The translations under genes and the position numbers were made by a program. A stretch of 64,000 bases of DNA from Limibacter armeniacum (GTDB lineage Bacteria > Bacteroidota > Bacteroidia > Cytophagales > Flammeovirgaceae): positions 2,578,501 to 2,642,500 of the forward strand of contig NZ_JBAJNO010000009.1 of the NCBI RefSeq assembly GCF_036880985.1. The letters run 5' to 3'. Under the pieces are notes generated by a model. That model did no database searches. It was not told the DNA's origin and saw nothing but the letters and a program-made list of their open reading frames with translations. Positions 26,839 to 36,702 of the stretch are shown here, in pieces. The stretch's first letter is position 1; each line of letters opens with the position of its first letter.

Positions 26839-27822
26839 TTATAATTGCCCATTCCACAATAACCAGTAGAGTAAAGGGATACAAAACGCTATAAAACCAG
26901 CAATGGATGCTACTATATTTAACTGTCTGTTTAGCTGAGCATGCGCTACTTGTAATTTACCTTTTGCATAGTAGTTAATACATTTTATTAATACACTTGC
27001 CCCCATAATAAAATAAGCTCCAAAAATTATATAGCCAATACCATAATACTGAGACAAAAAGATATCAAATAAACATAAGTGGGATGGTAAACCGTAGATG
27101 TACTTGACAAAAAAGTATTTAAGGGAAATAATACCACTAGCCGAAAATATACAGGCCATTACCAATGATAACCAAGGTTGCCTTCCTAAAAACCAAATAG
27201 TGAGCTGTAACAAAACAAATGAGCTTACAAATACTGCTATTGCAAAGGATACATTTTGAGGAGTTACGAGCTGGAAGGACTCGCTATTGCTCAAACTCAA
27301 GAATGCCACACTACAACAGGTTGCAATTACATCAGGTTCAATTGATGCAAAGTACATCAGCATAAACACCAAATCTGTAGACACTAGTAGTAACGCAGGA
27401 AGTACCAACCAGTATTTCAGCGGTGTAAGTGGATATCCAGGCTCGGCATCATCCAAATAATTGACAGCGAGATAGGCTATATACAAGAAGACACTCACAG
27501 TCTTTATATAAAGTACAGGATAGCCATACTCATTTACATCAAGTGCTCCTTGCGCACACATAGCACCTTTAATAACTGAGGGTAAATGGTTATTTGCCGT
27601 AACTAAAAAAGTAACCAGTGTCACCAGCTGAAATATCAAGACAAACTGAACAATAGATGATACCAAGTATGTACGCCTTTCAAGATGAAGCTGCTTTTCA
27701 CTCCCAGAAGATGCATCCCAATTTTTAATAATCATTACTGCATATATCGATGCTCCAAACAGTAATATTGTTGCACATAGCTGTGAAAGGAGTTGGGCTA
27801 TTACCCAATGGTCTGTTAGCAT
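26839..27822 (-). CDS. Predicted multi-pass inner-membrane protein, unknown function
   Basis: 327 residues with about eight membrane segments (approximately 9-31, 51-73, 103-120, 134-158, 191-212, 218-238, 255-280, 302-322). Notable cysteines are Cys88 (GAMCAQGAL), the CC pair near 168 (IATCCSVAF) and the one in PSHLCLFDIFL, all near predicted membrane edges. Such placed cysteines and the HLC motif hint at redox or metal binding, but I do not recognise a family. It is divergent from the hydrolase gene at 27990. Confidence 0.6.
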   Translation of the reverse strand: MLTDHWVIAQLLSQLCATILLFGASIYAVMIIKNWDASSGSEKQLHLERRTYLVSSIVQFVLIFQLVTLVTFLVTANNHLPSVIKGAMCAQGALDVNEYGYPVLYIKTVSVFLYIAYLAVNYLDDAEPGYPLTPLKYWLVLPALLLVSTDLVFMLMYFASIEPDVIATCCSVAFLSLSNSESFQLVTPQNVSFAIAVFVSSFVLLQLTIWFLGRQPWLSLVMACIFSASGIISLKYFFVKYIYGLPSHLCLFDIFLSQYYGIGYIIFGAYFIMGASVLIKCINYYAKGKLQVAHAQLNRQLNIVASIAGFIAFCIPLLYWLLWNGQL

Positions 27823-27922
27823 ATCTCTCTATTTCTATATTCGTTTCCGTTAGCATGCAAGATAGCATATGATACTTTGCTATTGCAATAACTTATTTCA
27901 TGTCCTGACAGTTTGGCACTTA

Positions 27923-27954
27923 TTGCCGTATCAACCCAAAAATGAATATCTTTG
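27923..27954 (+). promoter_or_regulatory. Promoter of the alpha/beta-hydrolase gene
   Basis: TTG (27923-27925), a 21-base spacer, then TATCTTTG (27947-27954), 35 bases before the ATG. Confidence 0.55.
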
Positions 27955-27989
27955 AGGATATAAAATTGAATACTTATTCACTTTAAAAC

Positions 27990-28826
27990 ATGACAACCAA
28001 AAACCCAATCACCTATATATCCTCATTTCTTAGCGTTCAGGGGGGAGAAGTAGAATTTATCAGGTTTGGTAATGGAAATAAGTTACTGATTTGCTTTCAT
28101 GGCTTTGGAGACAATGCTGAATTATTCAAAAGCATTGCACCTTCTCTTTCTCAAGGATATACGGTTTATGCTATTAGCCTTCCTTATCATGGTAATACCG
28201 CTTGGAAAGAAAGTAACTTTGGTGTTGGAGATTTTATCGAGATTGTAGAAGTTATTCAAAAAGAAACAGGAGCAGATCGCTTTAGTTTGATGGGATATAG
28301 CATGGGAGGGAGGGTAACGCTTTGCCTCTTGGAGCATTTTGCTACACAACTGGATAAAGTATTTTTGTGTGCGTCAGACGGTATCCGAACACATAAGATC
28401 TACAATTTCTCCTTAATGCCTACATGGTATGTAAGAACTGCAAAACTCTTGGTGATGATCCCTGCCGTACTCTTTGGATTGGTCAACTTTGCCTACCGAT
28501 TCGGCTTTGTCTCAAAATTTCTATTCGATTTTACAAATAACCATTTGGCTACACGAAAGCAGAGAAAACGTTTCTTTAGCTGTATTCACTTTTTTAGGCA
28601 TACGACAATTAACCTAAAGGATGTTCAAACCTTATTGAACAAACACAATATCCCAGTAGAAATGTATTTTGGAATCAGAGATGAAGTGATACTATTGGAT
28701 GGTGTCAAAAAATTCCAACATGGCTTACAGAATGCCCGACTTTATGAACTCAATAAAGGACACCTATTAATTGATAAGGATTTAGATATACTACTTGATG
28801 AACATCTAAATACTACAATTGCTTAA
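27990..28826 (+). CDS. Alpha/beta-hydrolase fold protein
   Basis: 278 residues, no signal peptide. The oxyanion region is ICFHGFGDNAELF and the nucleophile elbow is GYSMGG, giving Ser104. The acid is probably the Asp in FGIRDEVILLDG and the histidine is in LNKGHLLIDKD. The lid region (residues about 140-205) has a long hydrophobic stretch (LLVMIPAVLFGLVNFAYRF) that may touch the membrane. Esterase, thioesterase or lipase activity is possible; the substrate cannot be told. It is monocistronic. Confidence 0.85.
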   Translation: MTTKNPITYISSFLSVQGGEVEFIRFGNGNKLLICFHGFGDNAELFKSIAPSLSQGYTVYAISLPYHGNTAWKESNFGVGDFIEIVEVIQKETGADRFSLMGYSMGGRVTLCLLEHFATQLDKVFLCASDGIRTHKIYNFSLMPTWYVRTAKLLVMIPAVLFGLVNFAYRFGFVSKFLFDFTNNHLATRKQRKRFFSCIHFFRHTTINLKDVQTLLNKHNIPVEMYFGIRDEVILLDGVKKFQHGLQNARLYELNKGHLLIDKDLDILLDEHLNTTIA

Positions 28827-28835
28827 CATATAAAA

Positions 28836-28864
28836 AGGCGAAGTAAATCATGTTTTCTTCGCCT
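28836..28864. terminator. Bidirectional terminator between hydrolase and mutL
   Basis: 8-bp stem AGGCGAAG / CTTCGCCT; A-rich before and T-containing after, between convergent genes. Confidence 0.75.
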
Positions 28865-28896
28865 CTTTCATATAAAATGATTATTACTCAGTTACT

Positions 28897-30903
28897 CTAC
28901 TGAAATAATTTTTCTATCTCATCCATTCTCAACAATACAATTGTTTTTCGTCCATCAGGAGAATAATTAGGGTTTGAACAAGCAAATAGTTGCTCAATAA
29001 TGGATCTCATTTCTGCCGTTTCCATTACTTGTCCCTGCTTGATACAAGTACGTTTTGCCAACGATCTTGCAATATTTTCCGCATGTGATATACTTAGGTG
29101 AGATGTGTTGTATTTAATCTGCTCAATAATTCCCTCTAGTATATCCTGTTCGTTAGCATCTTTGATAATAGCAGGTACCCCATTAACCACTACTGTATTC
29201 TGACTCTTGATCTGAATTGAGAAACCTAATGAAGCGATCTCATTCGTAAACTCAGATAAAAGCACAAAATCAGCAGGGTTCAATGAAAGCGTGTTCGGGA
29301 AAAGCAGCTTCTGTGTCACTCCCGAATGGTTTTCAATTTCATGTAGAAAACGCTCGTACAAAATACGCTCATGTGCTGCTTCTTGGTTTAGAAGCATAAT
29401 TCCCGACTTTACCTGATAGAGTATATACCTATTTCTAAGCTGAATAGGCTCTATTTTATCTCCAAGTTTTGTATCCTCTTCGTCCTGCTTATGCTCATCC
29501 AACTCATTTGCTCTACTACTGAATGTAATAGCAGCAGGAGAACTTTGCTCTTCTTCAGGAATGATTGCCTGTTGCCCGTCAGGGAAATTATCAGACTCCA
29601 TCTCCATCGGATCATACTGTTGCCAAGCCGTCTTGAAAGCAGGCTGTGGCAATGATGTCTTATCATCCCAGTTGTTGATACGGGAAGATACCTTGGTTAC
29701 AAACCTTGATGAATCATCATTGTCAAAAGGCATATCATCAGAAGAGAATGAATGATCTCCGCCTGATGCTTTTGATGGGAAAGTCATAGGGACTTCAGTG
29801 AAATCTACATTGATTCCTGATGACGCAAACATGCTGTTTTCCTGACTTCCTTCTTCAGAACTGTTTTCATTAGCAAAGTTTACATCCACACCAAAGTCAA
29901 TGGATGGAGCTACACCATAACTTGCCAATGCCTGCTTTACAGCAGCACTTACAATCGCATAAAGTGTACGCTCATCTGTAAACTTAACTTCTGTTTTGGT
30001 TGGGTGCACATTCACATCGACATCTTTTGGATCGACCTGAATGTTCAGCATATAGAAAGGATAGGTACTGTCTGGCAACAACCCTTCATAAGCCGTCATT
30101 ACAGCGTGATGCAAATATGAGTGCTTGATAAATCTTCCATTGACAAAGAAAAACTGTTCTCCTCTTGTCTTCTTAGCACTTTCTGGCTTACCGATATAAC
30201 CGTTGACAGACATTACCTCCAAGTCTTCCTGACATGGAAATAGCTGTTCTTGATGCGACCTACCAAAGATTGAAATAATCCTTTTGGCCATCTTTCCTGC
30301 TCTTAGGTTATACACCTCATTATCATCCTGATAAAGTGTCATACTAATTTCAGGATTCACCAACGCCACACGCTGAAACTCATCTATGATGTGTTTCATC
30401 TCGACTGGATTGGATTTGAGGAATTTTCTTCGGGCTGGAATATTAAAGAAGAGGTTTTTTACCGCTATTGAGGTGCCAACAGGTACTGATACAGGCTCTT
30501 GCTCCTTACGCTCTCCACCTTCCACTTCAATCAGGGTTCCCATTTCATCATCCTCACGGCGGGTTTTCATCTCCACTTGTGAGACCGCAGCAATTGAGGC
30601 CAATGCTTCTCCTCTGAAACCAAAGGTATGTATAGCAAACAAATCATCAGTAGAAGTAATCTTGGAAGTCGCATGACGCTCAAAACTCATCCGAGCATCT
30701 GTTTCAGACATGCCCTTTCCATCATCAATCACCTGAATCAAGGTTTTACCTGCATCCTTGACAATCAGGGTGATGTTGGCGCTACCAGCATCCACAGAAT
30801 TTTCGAGCAACTCCTTCACTACTGAAGCAGGGCGCTGTACTACTTCGCCAGCTGCTATCTGGTTTGCTAATGACTCAGGAAGGAGACGTATTACATCTTG
30901 CAT
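28897..30903 (-). CDS. mutL: DNA mismatch repair protein MutL
   Basis: 668 residues from the ATG at 30903 (MQDVIRLLPESLANQIAAGE), preceded by AAGAAG; the frame upstream is not MutL-like. The GHL ATPase domain has the N-box VKELLENSVDAG, DDGKGM, RHATSKI and TFGFRGEALASI. The transducer follows (FVNGRF, VDVNVHPTKTEV), then a variable acidic linker of about 150 residues, and the C-terminal dimerisation domain with QAAHERILYER. The CPNYSPDGR-like zinc/endonuclease region reads ACSNPNYSPDGRKT, typical of endonuclease MutL in bacteria without MutH, although the DQHA site is changed to QEAA. Confidence 0.96.
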   Translation of the reverse strand: MQDVIRLLPESLANQIAAGEVVQRPASVVKELLENSVDAGSANITLIVKDAGKTLIQVIDDGKGMSETDARMSFERHATSKITSTDDLFAIHTFGFRGEALASIAAVSQVEMKTRREDDEMGTLIEVEGGERKEQEPVSVPVGTSIAVKNLFFNIPARRKFLKSNPVEMKHIIDEFQRVALVNPEISMTLYQDDNEVYNLRAGKMAKRIISIFGRSHQEQLFPCQEDLEVMSVNGYIGKPESAKKTRGEQFFFVNGRFIKHSYLHHAVMTAYEGLLPDSTYPFYMLNIQVDPKDVDVNVHPTKTEVKFTDERTLYAIVSAAVKQALASYGVAPSIDFGVDVNFANENSSEEGSQENSMFASSGINVDFTEVPMTFPSKASGGDHSFSSDDMPFDNDDSSRFVTKVSSRINNWDDKTSLPQPAFKTAWQQYDPMEMESDNFPDGQQAIIPEEEQSSPAAITFSSRANELDEHKQDEEDTKLGDKIEPIQLRNRYILYQVKSGIMLLNQEAAHERILYERFLHEIENHSGVTQKLLFPNTLSLNPADFVLLSEFTNEIASLGFSIQIKSQNTVVVNGVPAIIKDANEQDILEGIIEQIKYNTSHLSISHAENIARSLAKRTCIKQGQVMETAEMRSIIEQLFACSNPNYSPDGRKTIVLLRMDEIEKLFQ

Positions 30904-31156
30904 ATATATCTTCTTGATAAAAGTACCGGTACACTTTCTATCAAAAGCGCTAAAAACCTTTTGAACGTAAGAAAAACAGTAAGTTATACTGGCAAAAATA
31001 ATGGGTTTTATAGTCAAAAAAAATTATGTAACAATCTTTGACTTTTACAATTTGTTGATTTCCATCTATTATGTAAGTAATAAGGGATAAATAAAGAAAA
31101 TAAGCAGCAGAATATTTTTCCATTACTCGCCTGAAAAGACTTACTGATAACATAAA

Positions 31157-31180
31157 AAAACCCGTCATTAGACGGGTTTT
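31157..31180 (-). terminator. Terminator of ettA
   Basis: 10-bp stem AAAACCCGTC / GACGGGTTTT, 4-base loop, T-tract on the minus strand. Confidence 0.88.
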
Positions 31181-31203
31181 CTATATTGAGATACTGCTTG
31201 ATA

Positions 31204-32886
31204 TTACTTCATCAGTTTCTTGTATTTCAAACGCTTAGGAGTAATATCTCCCACTTCTTGTCTGCGTTTTTCTTCATACTCTGAGAAGTTCCCCTCAAAG
31301 TACCTTACACTTGAATCTCCTTCAAATACCAGAAGGTGTGTACAAATACGGTCAAGGAACCAACGGTCGTGAGAAATTACTACCGCACAACCTGCAAAGT
31401 TCTCTAAACCTTCTTCCAAAGCACGAAGTGTGTTAACATCAAGGTCGTTGGTAGGCTCATCAAGCAACAATAGGTTTGCATGTGATTTTAGCGCCAACGC
31501 CAAGTGTACTCGGTTTCTCATACCTCCTGAAAGCTCTCCAACTTTCTTCTGTTGGTCAGCTCCTGGGAAGTTAAACTTACTTACATAAGCTCTTGAGTTA
31601 ATCTCGCGATCACCCAATTGCATAAGCTCGTTCCCTTCAGAAATTGTCTCCCAAACTGTCTTGTTAGGGTCAAGGTAATCATGCTCCTGATCCACATAAG
31701 CAATCTCTACGGTTTCCCCTACTTCAAATGTACCTTTATCTGGCGTGTCTTTACCAGTGATCATTTTAAATAAGGTTGTCTTACCCGCACCGTTTGGACC
31801 AACAATCCCAACAATACCATTTTGTGGCAAAGTAAAGTTCAGGTCTTCGTAAAGGATTTTGTCTCCGAAGGCTTTCATTACTCCATTGGCTTCAATCACC
31901 TTGCTACCCAATCTTGGCCCTGGTGGGATGTATAGTTCCAGTTTAGCTTCTTTCTCCCTGCCTTCTTCAGAAAGCATTTGCTCATAGGCATTCAGACGAG
32001 CTTTCTGCTTGGCATGTCTACCCTTAGGAGTCATTCTAATCCAGTCAAGCTCTCTTTCGAGTGTCTTCTGGCGTTTAGACTCCTGCTTCTCTTCGTCAGC
32101 CAAGCGTTTTTGCTTTTGCTCCAACCATGAAGAGTAGTTTCCTTTCCAAGGAATACCTTCACCTCTGTCAAGTTCAAGAATCCAACCTGCAACATTATCA
32201 AGGAAATAACGGTCGTGGGTAACGGCTATAACAGTTCCTTGATATTGTTGTAAGTGCTGCTCCAACCAAAATACAGACTCTGCATCCAAGTGGTTGGTAG
32301 GTTCGTCAAGTAAGAGAACATCTGGTTGCTGCAATAACAAACGACAAAGAGCTACGCGACGCTTTTCACCACCTGATAGGTTTTCAACTTTAGCATCTTC
32401 AGGAGGGCATCTCAATGCATCCATCGCCCTATCAAGCTTGCTGTCAAGTTCCCACGCATTTACATGATCTAGTTTTTCCTGAACCTCACCCTGACGTTCT
32501 ATCAGCTTGTTCATGGCATCAGGATCATCCAATACCGCAGGGTCTGCAAATTTCATGTTGATATCTTCAAACTCCTGAAGCAAATCAACAACTTCTTGAA
32601 CACCCTCTTGCACTACCTCCTTGACGGTCTTTTCCGGATCAAGCTGAGGTTCCTGCTCAAGGTAACCTACAGAGTAGCCAGGGGAGAATACAACTTCTCC
32701 ATTGGAGCTCTTATCAAGACCTGCAATGATTTTCAGCAGGGAAGACTTACCTGAGCCATTCAGACCTAGGACACCGATCTTGGCTCCATAAAAGAATGAC
32801 AGGTAAATGTTCTTAAGTACTTGCTTATTCGGTGGGTAAGTTTTACTTACACCAGCCATTGAAAAGATGATTGTTTCGTTACTCAT
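31204..32886 (-). CDS. ettA: Energy-dependent translational throttle protein EttA (ABC-F ATPase)
   Basis: 560 residues, the usual length. Two ABC domains without membrane segments: Walker A GLNGSGKSS, signature LSGGEKRR and Walker B LLLDEPTNHLD in the first half; GPNGAGKTT, LSGGMRNR and LLLDEPTNDLD in the second. The linker carries the P-site tRNA interaction motif (LDWIRMTPKGRHAKQKAR). EttA binds the ribosomal E site and gates entry into elongation according to ADP/ATP ratio. It is monocistronic with a consensus promoter. Confidence 0.96.
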   Translation of the reverse strand: MSNETIIFSMAGVSKTYPPNKQVLKNIYLSFFYGAKIGVLGLNGSGKSSLLKIIAGLDKSSNGEVVFSPGYSVGYLEQEPQLDPEKTVKEVVQEGVQEVVDLLQEFEDINMKFADPAVLDDPDAMNKLIERQGEVQEKLDHVNAWELDSKLDRAMDALRCPPEDAKVENLSGGEKRRVALCRLLLQQPDVLLLDEPTNHLDAESVFWLEQHLQQYQGTVIAVTHDRYFLDNVAGWILELDRGEGIPWKGNYSSWLEQKQKRLADEEKQESKRQKTLERELDWIRMTPKGRHAKQKARLNAYEQMLSEEGREKEAKLELYIPPGPRLGSKVIEANGVMKAFGDKILYEDLNFTLPQNGIVGIVGPNGAGKTTLFKMITGKDTPDKGTFEVGETVEIAYVDQEHDYLDPNKTVWETISEGNELMQLGDREINSRAYVSKFNFPGADQQKKVGELSGGMRNRVHLALALKSHANLLLLDEPTNDLDVNTLRALEEGLENFAGCAVVISHDRWFLDRICTHLLVFEGDSSVRYFEGNFSEYEEKRRQEVGDITPKRLKYKKLMK

Positions 32887-32939
32887 CTGATGAGTTTATT
32901 AAATAGTTCGAATCAAAAGTAAGGTAAGACCTTTTGGTG

Positions 32940-32969
32940 CAAATTTAACACCTTGGACGGACAGGCAAA
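32940..32969 (-). promoter_or_regulatory. Promoter of ettA
   Basis: Minus strand TTTG (32969-32966), an 18-base spacer, then TAAATTTG (32947-32940), 54 bases before the ATG. Confidence 0.6.
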
Positions 32970-33504
32970 GCTTTTATTTTTTTACCTGTAAAAATGGAAT
33001 TGAAGATGGCTTCTAAATGCTTTAAATACTTTGATTTAGCCTATTATTATACCTTATCGGCTAAGCCATATCTTAAAGCAAGATAATATAAATGGGATTA
33101 TGTTGAAATTTCCCCAAGATTTTTATGAATATTGCGGTAGCTGTTTGCAAAACAAGGTGATTACCTCTAAATTTTGTTTGTTAATGTAAACAGTCAATAG
33201 AATATTAGTTATACTGTACGGAGGCTGCAAAAAGCCAATATAAAGGCGAACCTAACATCATTTTTTTAATGTTATTAGCTAAAATATTGTTAAAACACAG
33301 GGAAGATTGATCAAATTCACTAGCTATTTGCATTTTACAATTTAGCTTGCGTATTCTAGTACAATAGTATTCTAGTTTTTTGAATATTAATTCTGACTTT
33401 GAAAAGTATATTTTGTAAGGTTTATGATCTTACAAAATTCATATATATCTACATCAAACTTTATTTATTCGACAATTAACTATTAACCAAACAGGCGATA
33501 AACA
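32970..33504. other. Intergenic region between ettA and the DUF349 gene
   Basis: 535 AT-rich bases with no gene seen in either strand. The only structure is a 10-bp direct repeat GTATTCTAGT at 33351-33360 and 33367-33376, with a 16-base period, 130 bases before the DUF349 start; it could be a regulator site. Confidence 0.5.
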
Positions 33505-34800
33505 ATGTCAACTACCCCAATTAAAGAGTACAAGGACATCACCGAATATGGCTACATCAAAGACGGCAAAGTTTACCTAAGAGGCTACTATCACTTTAAA
33601 GATCGTGAAATAGGTGTTGTGCGTGAAAGCGATGAAGAATCCCTTAAATACTTTGTGAACCGCTTCGATATGGTCACCAAAAAGGTGATGGATGTGAAAG
33701 AAGCTGTAGCAAAAGCAGAAAACAAGGGTTCTTATCTAATGAAGTTGATCCATATGCGTACGTATTTGGCTCAATACAATGGCCTTGGAGATTTTACCCA
33801 ACTTTTCGAGGTTATCAATGTGCTTGAGGATGAAATCAACGAGTACATTGAGAAAAACAGGGAGAAGAACTACAATATCAAAAAGGCTCTTCTGAAAGAA
33901 GCTGAAGAATGGAAAGGAAGCACTGATTGGAAAAAAGCTTCATTCAAGTTCAAAGAGCTTAAGATGAACTGGATCAAAACAGGTAGTGCACACAAAGAAA
34001 TTGAACCTACTCTTTCTGAAAGATTCAATAAAGCACTTGAGGAATTCTATGAAAGAAGAACATTCTTCTACAAAGAACAAGCTCGCATCCTTAAGATCCG
34101 CCTGACCAAGTATACCAGCTTGTTGAACCAGATCAGACGAATCAACCGCATCGGTGGTGGCGCTGAATTCTCGCAAGAAGTAAAAGATATCCAAAAAGAG
34201 TGGAGAGACGTTGGTAAAGTTCCAAGAAACAAGTTCATGAAGATCAGTGGTGACTTCAAACGTGAAACTACCAAGTTCTTCAACTCACTGAAGCAGAACA
34301 CAAGATTTACACCTCCTGCTAGAAGAAAATCAGGCGTGGAAGTCAAGAAAGAGTTACTTGAAACTGCTGAAATTTACCTGAGCAACGGAGCTCCATATAA
34401 TATTGCAAATATTAAGCAGCTACAGAACTCATGGAAATCTCTAGGTAAACAACCTTCACAAGAGGATAAAGAACTGAACCTGAGATTCCGTATTATCTGT
34501 AATGAAATCTTCGAAAGCCACTTCTTAGAAAGAACGGCGAAAAACCTTCACCCAGACCTGTACAGTAAGTCTGATTTTGAGCAACTGAAAATCAAATTGG
34601 ACTTGTTGAGAGATTCCATTAATCAGGATGAGCAGGAACTGGATGAGTTCAACATGAAATACGGATCATCTCTTGCTGCAAGTGGAGGTAAAAATCCTGA
34701 GGATTTCGCTTTGTATCAAGAGAGAAACAACTTTGTGAATAAACTGAAGACAAAACAACGTATCCTGAAAAAATTAGAGGATCAGTTGTTAGCTCTATAA
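33505..34800 (+). CDS. DUF349 helical-repeat protein
   Basis: 431 residues, rich in Lys/Glu and almost all helical. DUF349 modules are recognisable by the repeated pattern of W...G..P: KELKMNWIKTGSAHKEIEPTLSERFNKALEEFYERR, then EVKDIQKEWRDVGKVPRNKF, then NIKQLQNSWKSLGKQPSQED. The C-terminus (LKTKQRILKKLEDQLLAL) is a coiled coil. No signal peptide, so cytoplasmic. DUF349 proteins are broadly present in Bacteroidota with no settled role; nucleic-acid or ribosome association is a guess. Confidence 0.9.
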   Translation: MSTTPIKEYKDITEYGYIKDGKVYLRGYYHFKDREIGVVRESDEESLKYFVNRFDMVTKKVMDVKEAVAKAENKGSYLMKLIHMRTYLAQYNGLGDFTQLFEVINVLEDEINEYIEKNREKNYNIKKALLKEAEEWKGSTDWKKASFKFKELKMNWIKTGSAHKEIEPTLSERFNKALEEFYERRTFFYKEQARILKIRLTKYTSLLNQIRRINRIGGGAEFSQEVKDIQKEWRDVGKVPRNKFMKISGDFKRETTKFFNSLKQNTRFTPPARRKSGVEVKKELLETAEIYLSNGAPYNIANIKQLQNSWKSLGKQPSQEDKELNLRFRIICNEIFESHFLERTAKNLHPDLYSKSDFEQLKIKLDLLRDSINQDEQELDEFNMKYGSSLAASGGKNPEDFALYQERNNFVNKLKTKQRILKKLEDQLLAL

Positions 34801-34822
34801 CCACAAAGGGTTTGAAAAAATT

Positions 34823-34860
34823 AGCCTTGTTTTGAAGTGATTTCGAAACAAGGCTTTTTT
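34823..34860. terminator. Bidirectional terminator
   Basis: 10-bp stem AGCCTTGTTT / AAACAAGGCT with A6 before and T6 after, between convergent DUF349 and deaminase genes. Confidence 0.9.
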
Positions 34861-34878
34861 ATATTCAAACAAGTTCAA

Positions 34879-35775
34879 TCAATGGTTGACTTGCAATCCT
34901 CCTGTATGTACGGCTATCACTTTTTCACCTCTCTTAAAAAAGCCATTTTGAATCAAATCATAAATACCAAACATCATCTTGCCTGTATAAATAAACTCAA
35001 GCTCAACACCCGTTCGCTCTTGAAAGCCTTTTATAAATGACATTAATTCCGGCTTTTTCTTTGCGTATCCGCCAAAATGATAATCAAGGTTTAGTTCCCA
35101 ATTATTGAATGCCTTATCTACTTCTGATTCGTGCAGTAAAGTATTGATATCATCAGAAAGAAAGTCTGCTCCTTTTAATGCTGGAAAACCAATCACTTTC
35201 TTGTTGTTGTTCATACCTACAATGATTCCCGCTAAAGTCCCTCCTGTACCACAGGCACTGCAAATATAATCGTACTCCTCTGTGACAGCATTTACTTCTT
35301 TCACGATTTCCATACAGCCAGGTATGGCAAAGCGGTTTGTTCCTCCCATCGGAACCAAGTAAAAATCACCTAGCTGTTGTTTTAGCTCTTCTATAATTTC
35401 TTCATTGTCATGTTTTCGAAACGTAGCCCGATCCATATAAAGCAATTCCATTCCTACACTCTTTGCATAAGTAAGTGTAGCATTTAGAGGTAAATGCTCT
35501 TCTCCTCTGATGATCCCTACCGTCTCAAAACCAAAACGCTTCCCGGCATACGCTACTGCATAAATATGGTTTGAGTAAGCTCCGCCAAAAGTAAGTAGCT
35601 TTCTCTTCTTCTGCCTTTTGGCTTCCTCTATATTGTATTTGAGTTTTCTCCATTTGTTACCTGAAATTGCAGGATGTATCAGGTCATCTCGCTTAATAAA
35701 AAGCTCAACCCCGTAACTTTCGATTACGGGGTCGTGTATCTGCTCCAAAGGAGTTCCTTCGTGTATGTCTTTCAC
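34879..35775 (-). CDS. PLP-dependent D-cysteine desulfhydrase / ACC deaminase family enzyme
   Basis: 298 residues, somewhat shorter than the usual 325-340. Fold-type II PLP enzyme: the Schiff-base lysine is Lys41 in ISGNKWRKLKY, the substrate loop is GGAYSNHIYA, and the phosphate-binding loop is SACGTGGTLAGI. The C-terminal block VHTGGLQ is present. Members of this family either desulfhydrate D-cysteine or open 1-aminocyclopropane-1-carboxylate; the sequence alone does not decide. It begins four bases after hslV stops, so the two genes are co-transcribed. Confidence 0.85.
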   Translation of the reverse strand: MKDIHEGTPLEQIHDPVIESYGVELFIKRDDLIHPAISGNKWRKLKYNIEEAKRQKKRKLLTFGGAYSNHIYAVAYAGKRFGFETVGIIRGEEHLPLNATLTYAKSVGMELLYMDRATFRKHDNEEIIEELKQQLGDFYLVPMGGTNRFAIPGCMEIVKEVNAVTEEYDYICSACGTGGTLAGIIVGMNNNKKVIGFPALKGADFLSDDINTLLHESEVDKAFNNWELNLDYHFGGYAKKKPELMSFIKGFQERTGVELEFIYTGKMMFGIYDLIQNGFFKRGEKVIAVHTGGLQVNH

Positions 35776-35779
35776 TTTA

Positions 35780-36319
35780 CTATTCTAAAACTTCAATCAC
35801 AAGGTTGTGGTTGGTGTAAATACAGATATCACCAGCTATATTCAAACCCTCTCTAACCATTTCTTCTGCTGAAAGATGAGTCGCGTGTTTTTGTAATGCA
35901 AATGCAGCCGCCTGTGCATACATACTACCAGAACCGATCGCCGCAATCTGGTTATCAGGCTCAATTACATCTCCAGTTCCCGAAATAATCAGTACTTCTT
36001 CTTTATTTGCTACAATCATCATTGCTTCTAACCTACGGAGAAACCTATCCGTACGCCAATCCTTCGCCAATTCGATTGCAGCTCTTTTCATATTGCCTCC
36101 ATAACCGTTCAGCTTTTCTTCAAAACGCTCCATAAGCGTAAAGGCATCTGCTGTAGAACCCGCAAAACCAACAGCTACTTTTCCATCCTGAAGTTTTCTT
36201 ACTTTACGAACATTACTTTTGGCTACTGTATTGCCAAATGTTGCCTGTCCGTCGGCACCTATTGCAACCTTGCCATCTTTTACAACAGCTAAGACGGTTG
36301 TAGATCTGAATTTTGTCAT
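35780..36319 (-). CDS. hslV: ATP-dependent protease peptidase subunit HslV
   Basis: 179 residues. The active-site threonine is Thr7 in [20 protein letters not shown], so a six-residue propeptide (MTKFRS) must be removed; the short propeptide is seen in other Bacteroidota. [15 protein letters not shown] and [12 protein letters not shown] are typical. HslV forms a double hexamer with the ATPase HslU for degradation of damaged proteins. hslU is not adjacent and does not occur in the window. Confidence 0.96.
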   Translation of the reverse strand: MTKFRSTTVLAVVKDGKVAIGADGQATFGNTVAKSNVRKVRKLQDGKVAVGFAGSTADAFTLMERFEEKLNGYGGNMKRAAIELAKDWRTDRFLRRLEAMMIVANKEEVLIISGTGDVIEPDNQIAAIGSGSMYAQAAAFALQKHATHLSAEEMVREGLNIAGDICIYTNHNLVIEVLE

Positions 36320-36702
36320 TGGCTTATATTCTTATGTGAAAATAAAATCTTTAGATGCTGAGATAATTCTCTTAGATACCATTTTATCAATTAGTAATCC
36401 TTTTGTTGTTTACATGTCAAAATGACAGCTTATCCACTTTCTATTTAGGATAATCATGACCGTTAGGCATTCTTTAAGTAGAAGAAATGAAGATTTAAAA
36501 CCCCTATCAAGTTTTATTTAGGTTTTCTATCTCTACTAATTCCAAAGTTTTATTAACATTACATAAGGTTGACACGTATCAGAATCCTACAAAACCAAAT
36601 AATATGGTGCATTACTTGTATTTATAGGTGTCAGTAACTATTCATAATATGTCTCTATTCAGACAGACTGTGAACTATGATCAACTTAATAACCTTCTTT
36701 TC
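36320..36702. other. Divergent region between hslV and the M1 peptidase gene
   Basis: 383 bases; the last 75 are open in frame with the peptidase but are better read as leader. No clear TAnnTTTG promoter, repeat or small gene seen. Confidence 0.4.

Noticed and set aside
30950-31168. 72-residue minus-strand frame between mutL and ettA
   Set aside because: It overlaps the ettA terminator, is aromatic-rich and shows no recognisable domain.
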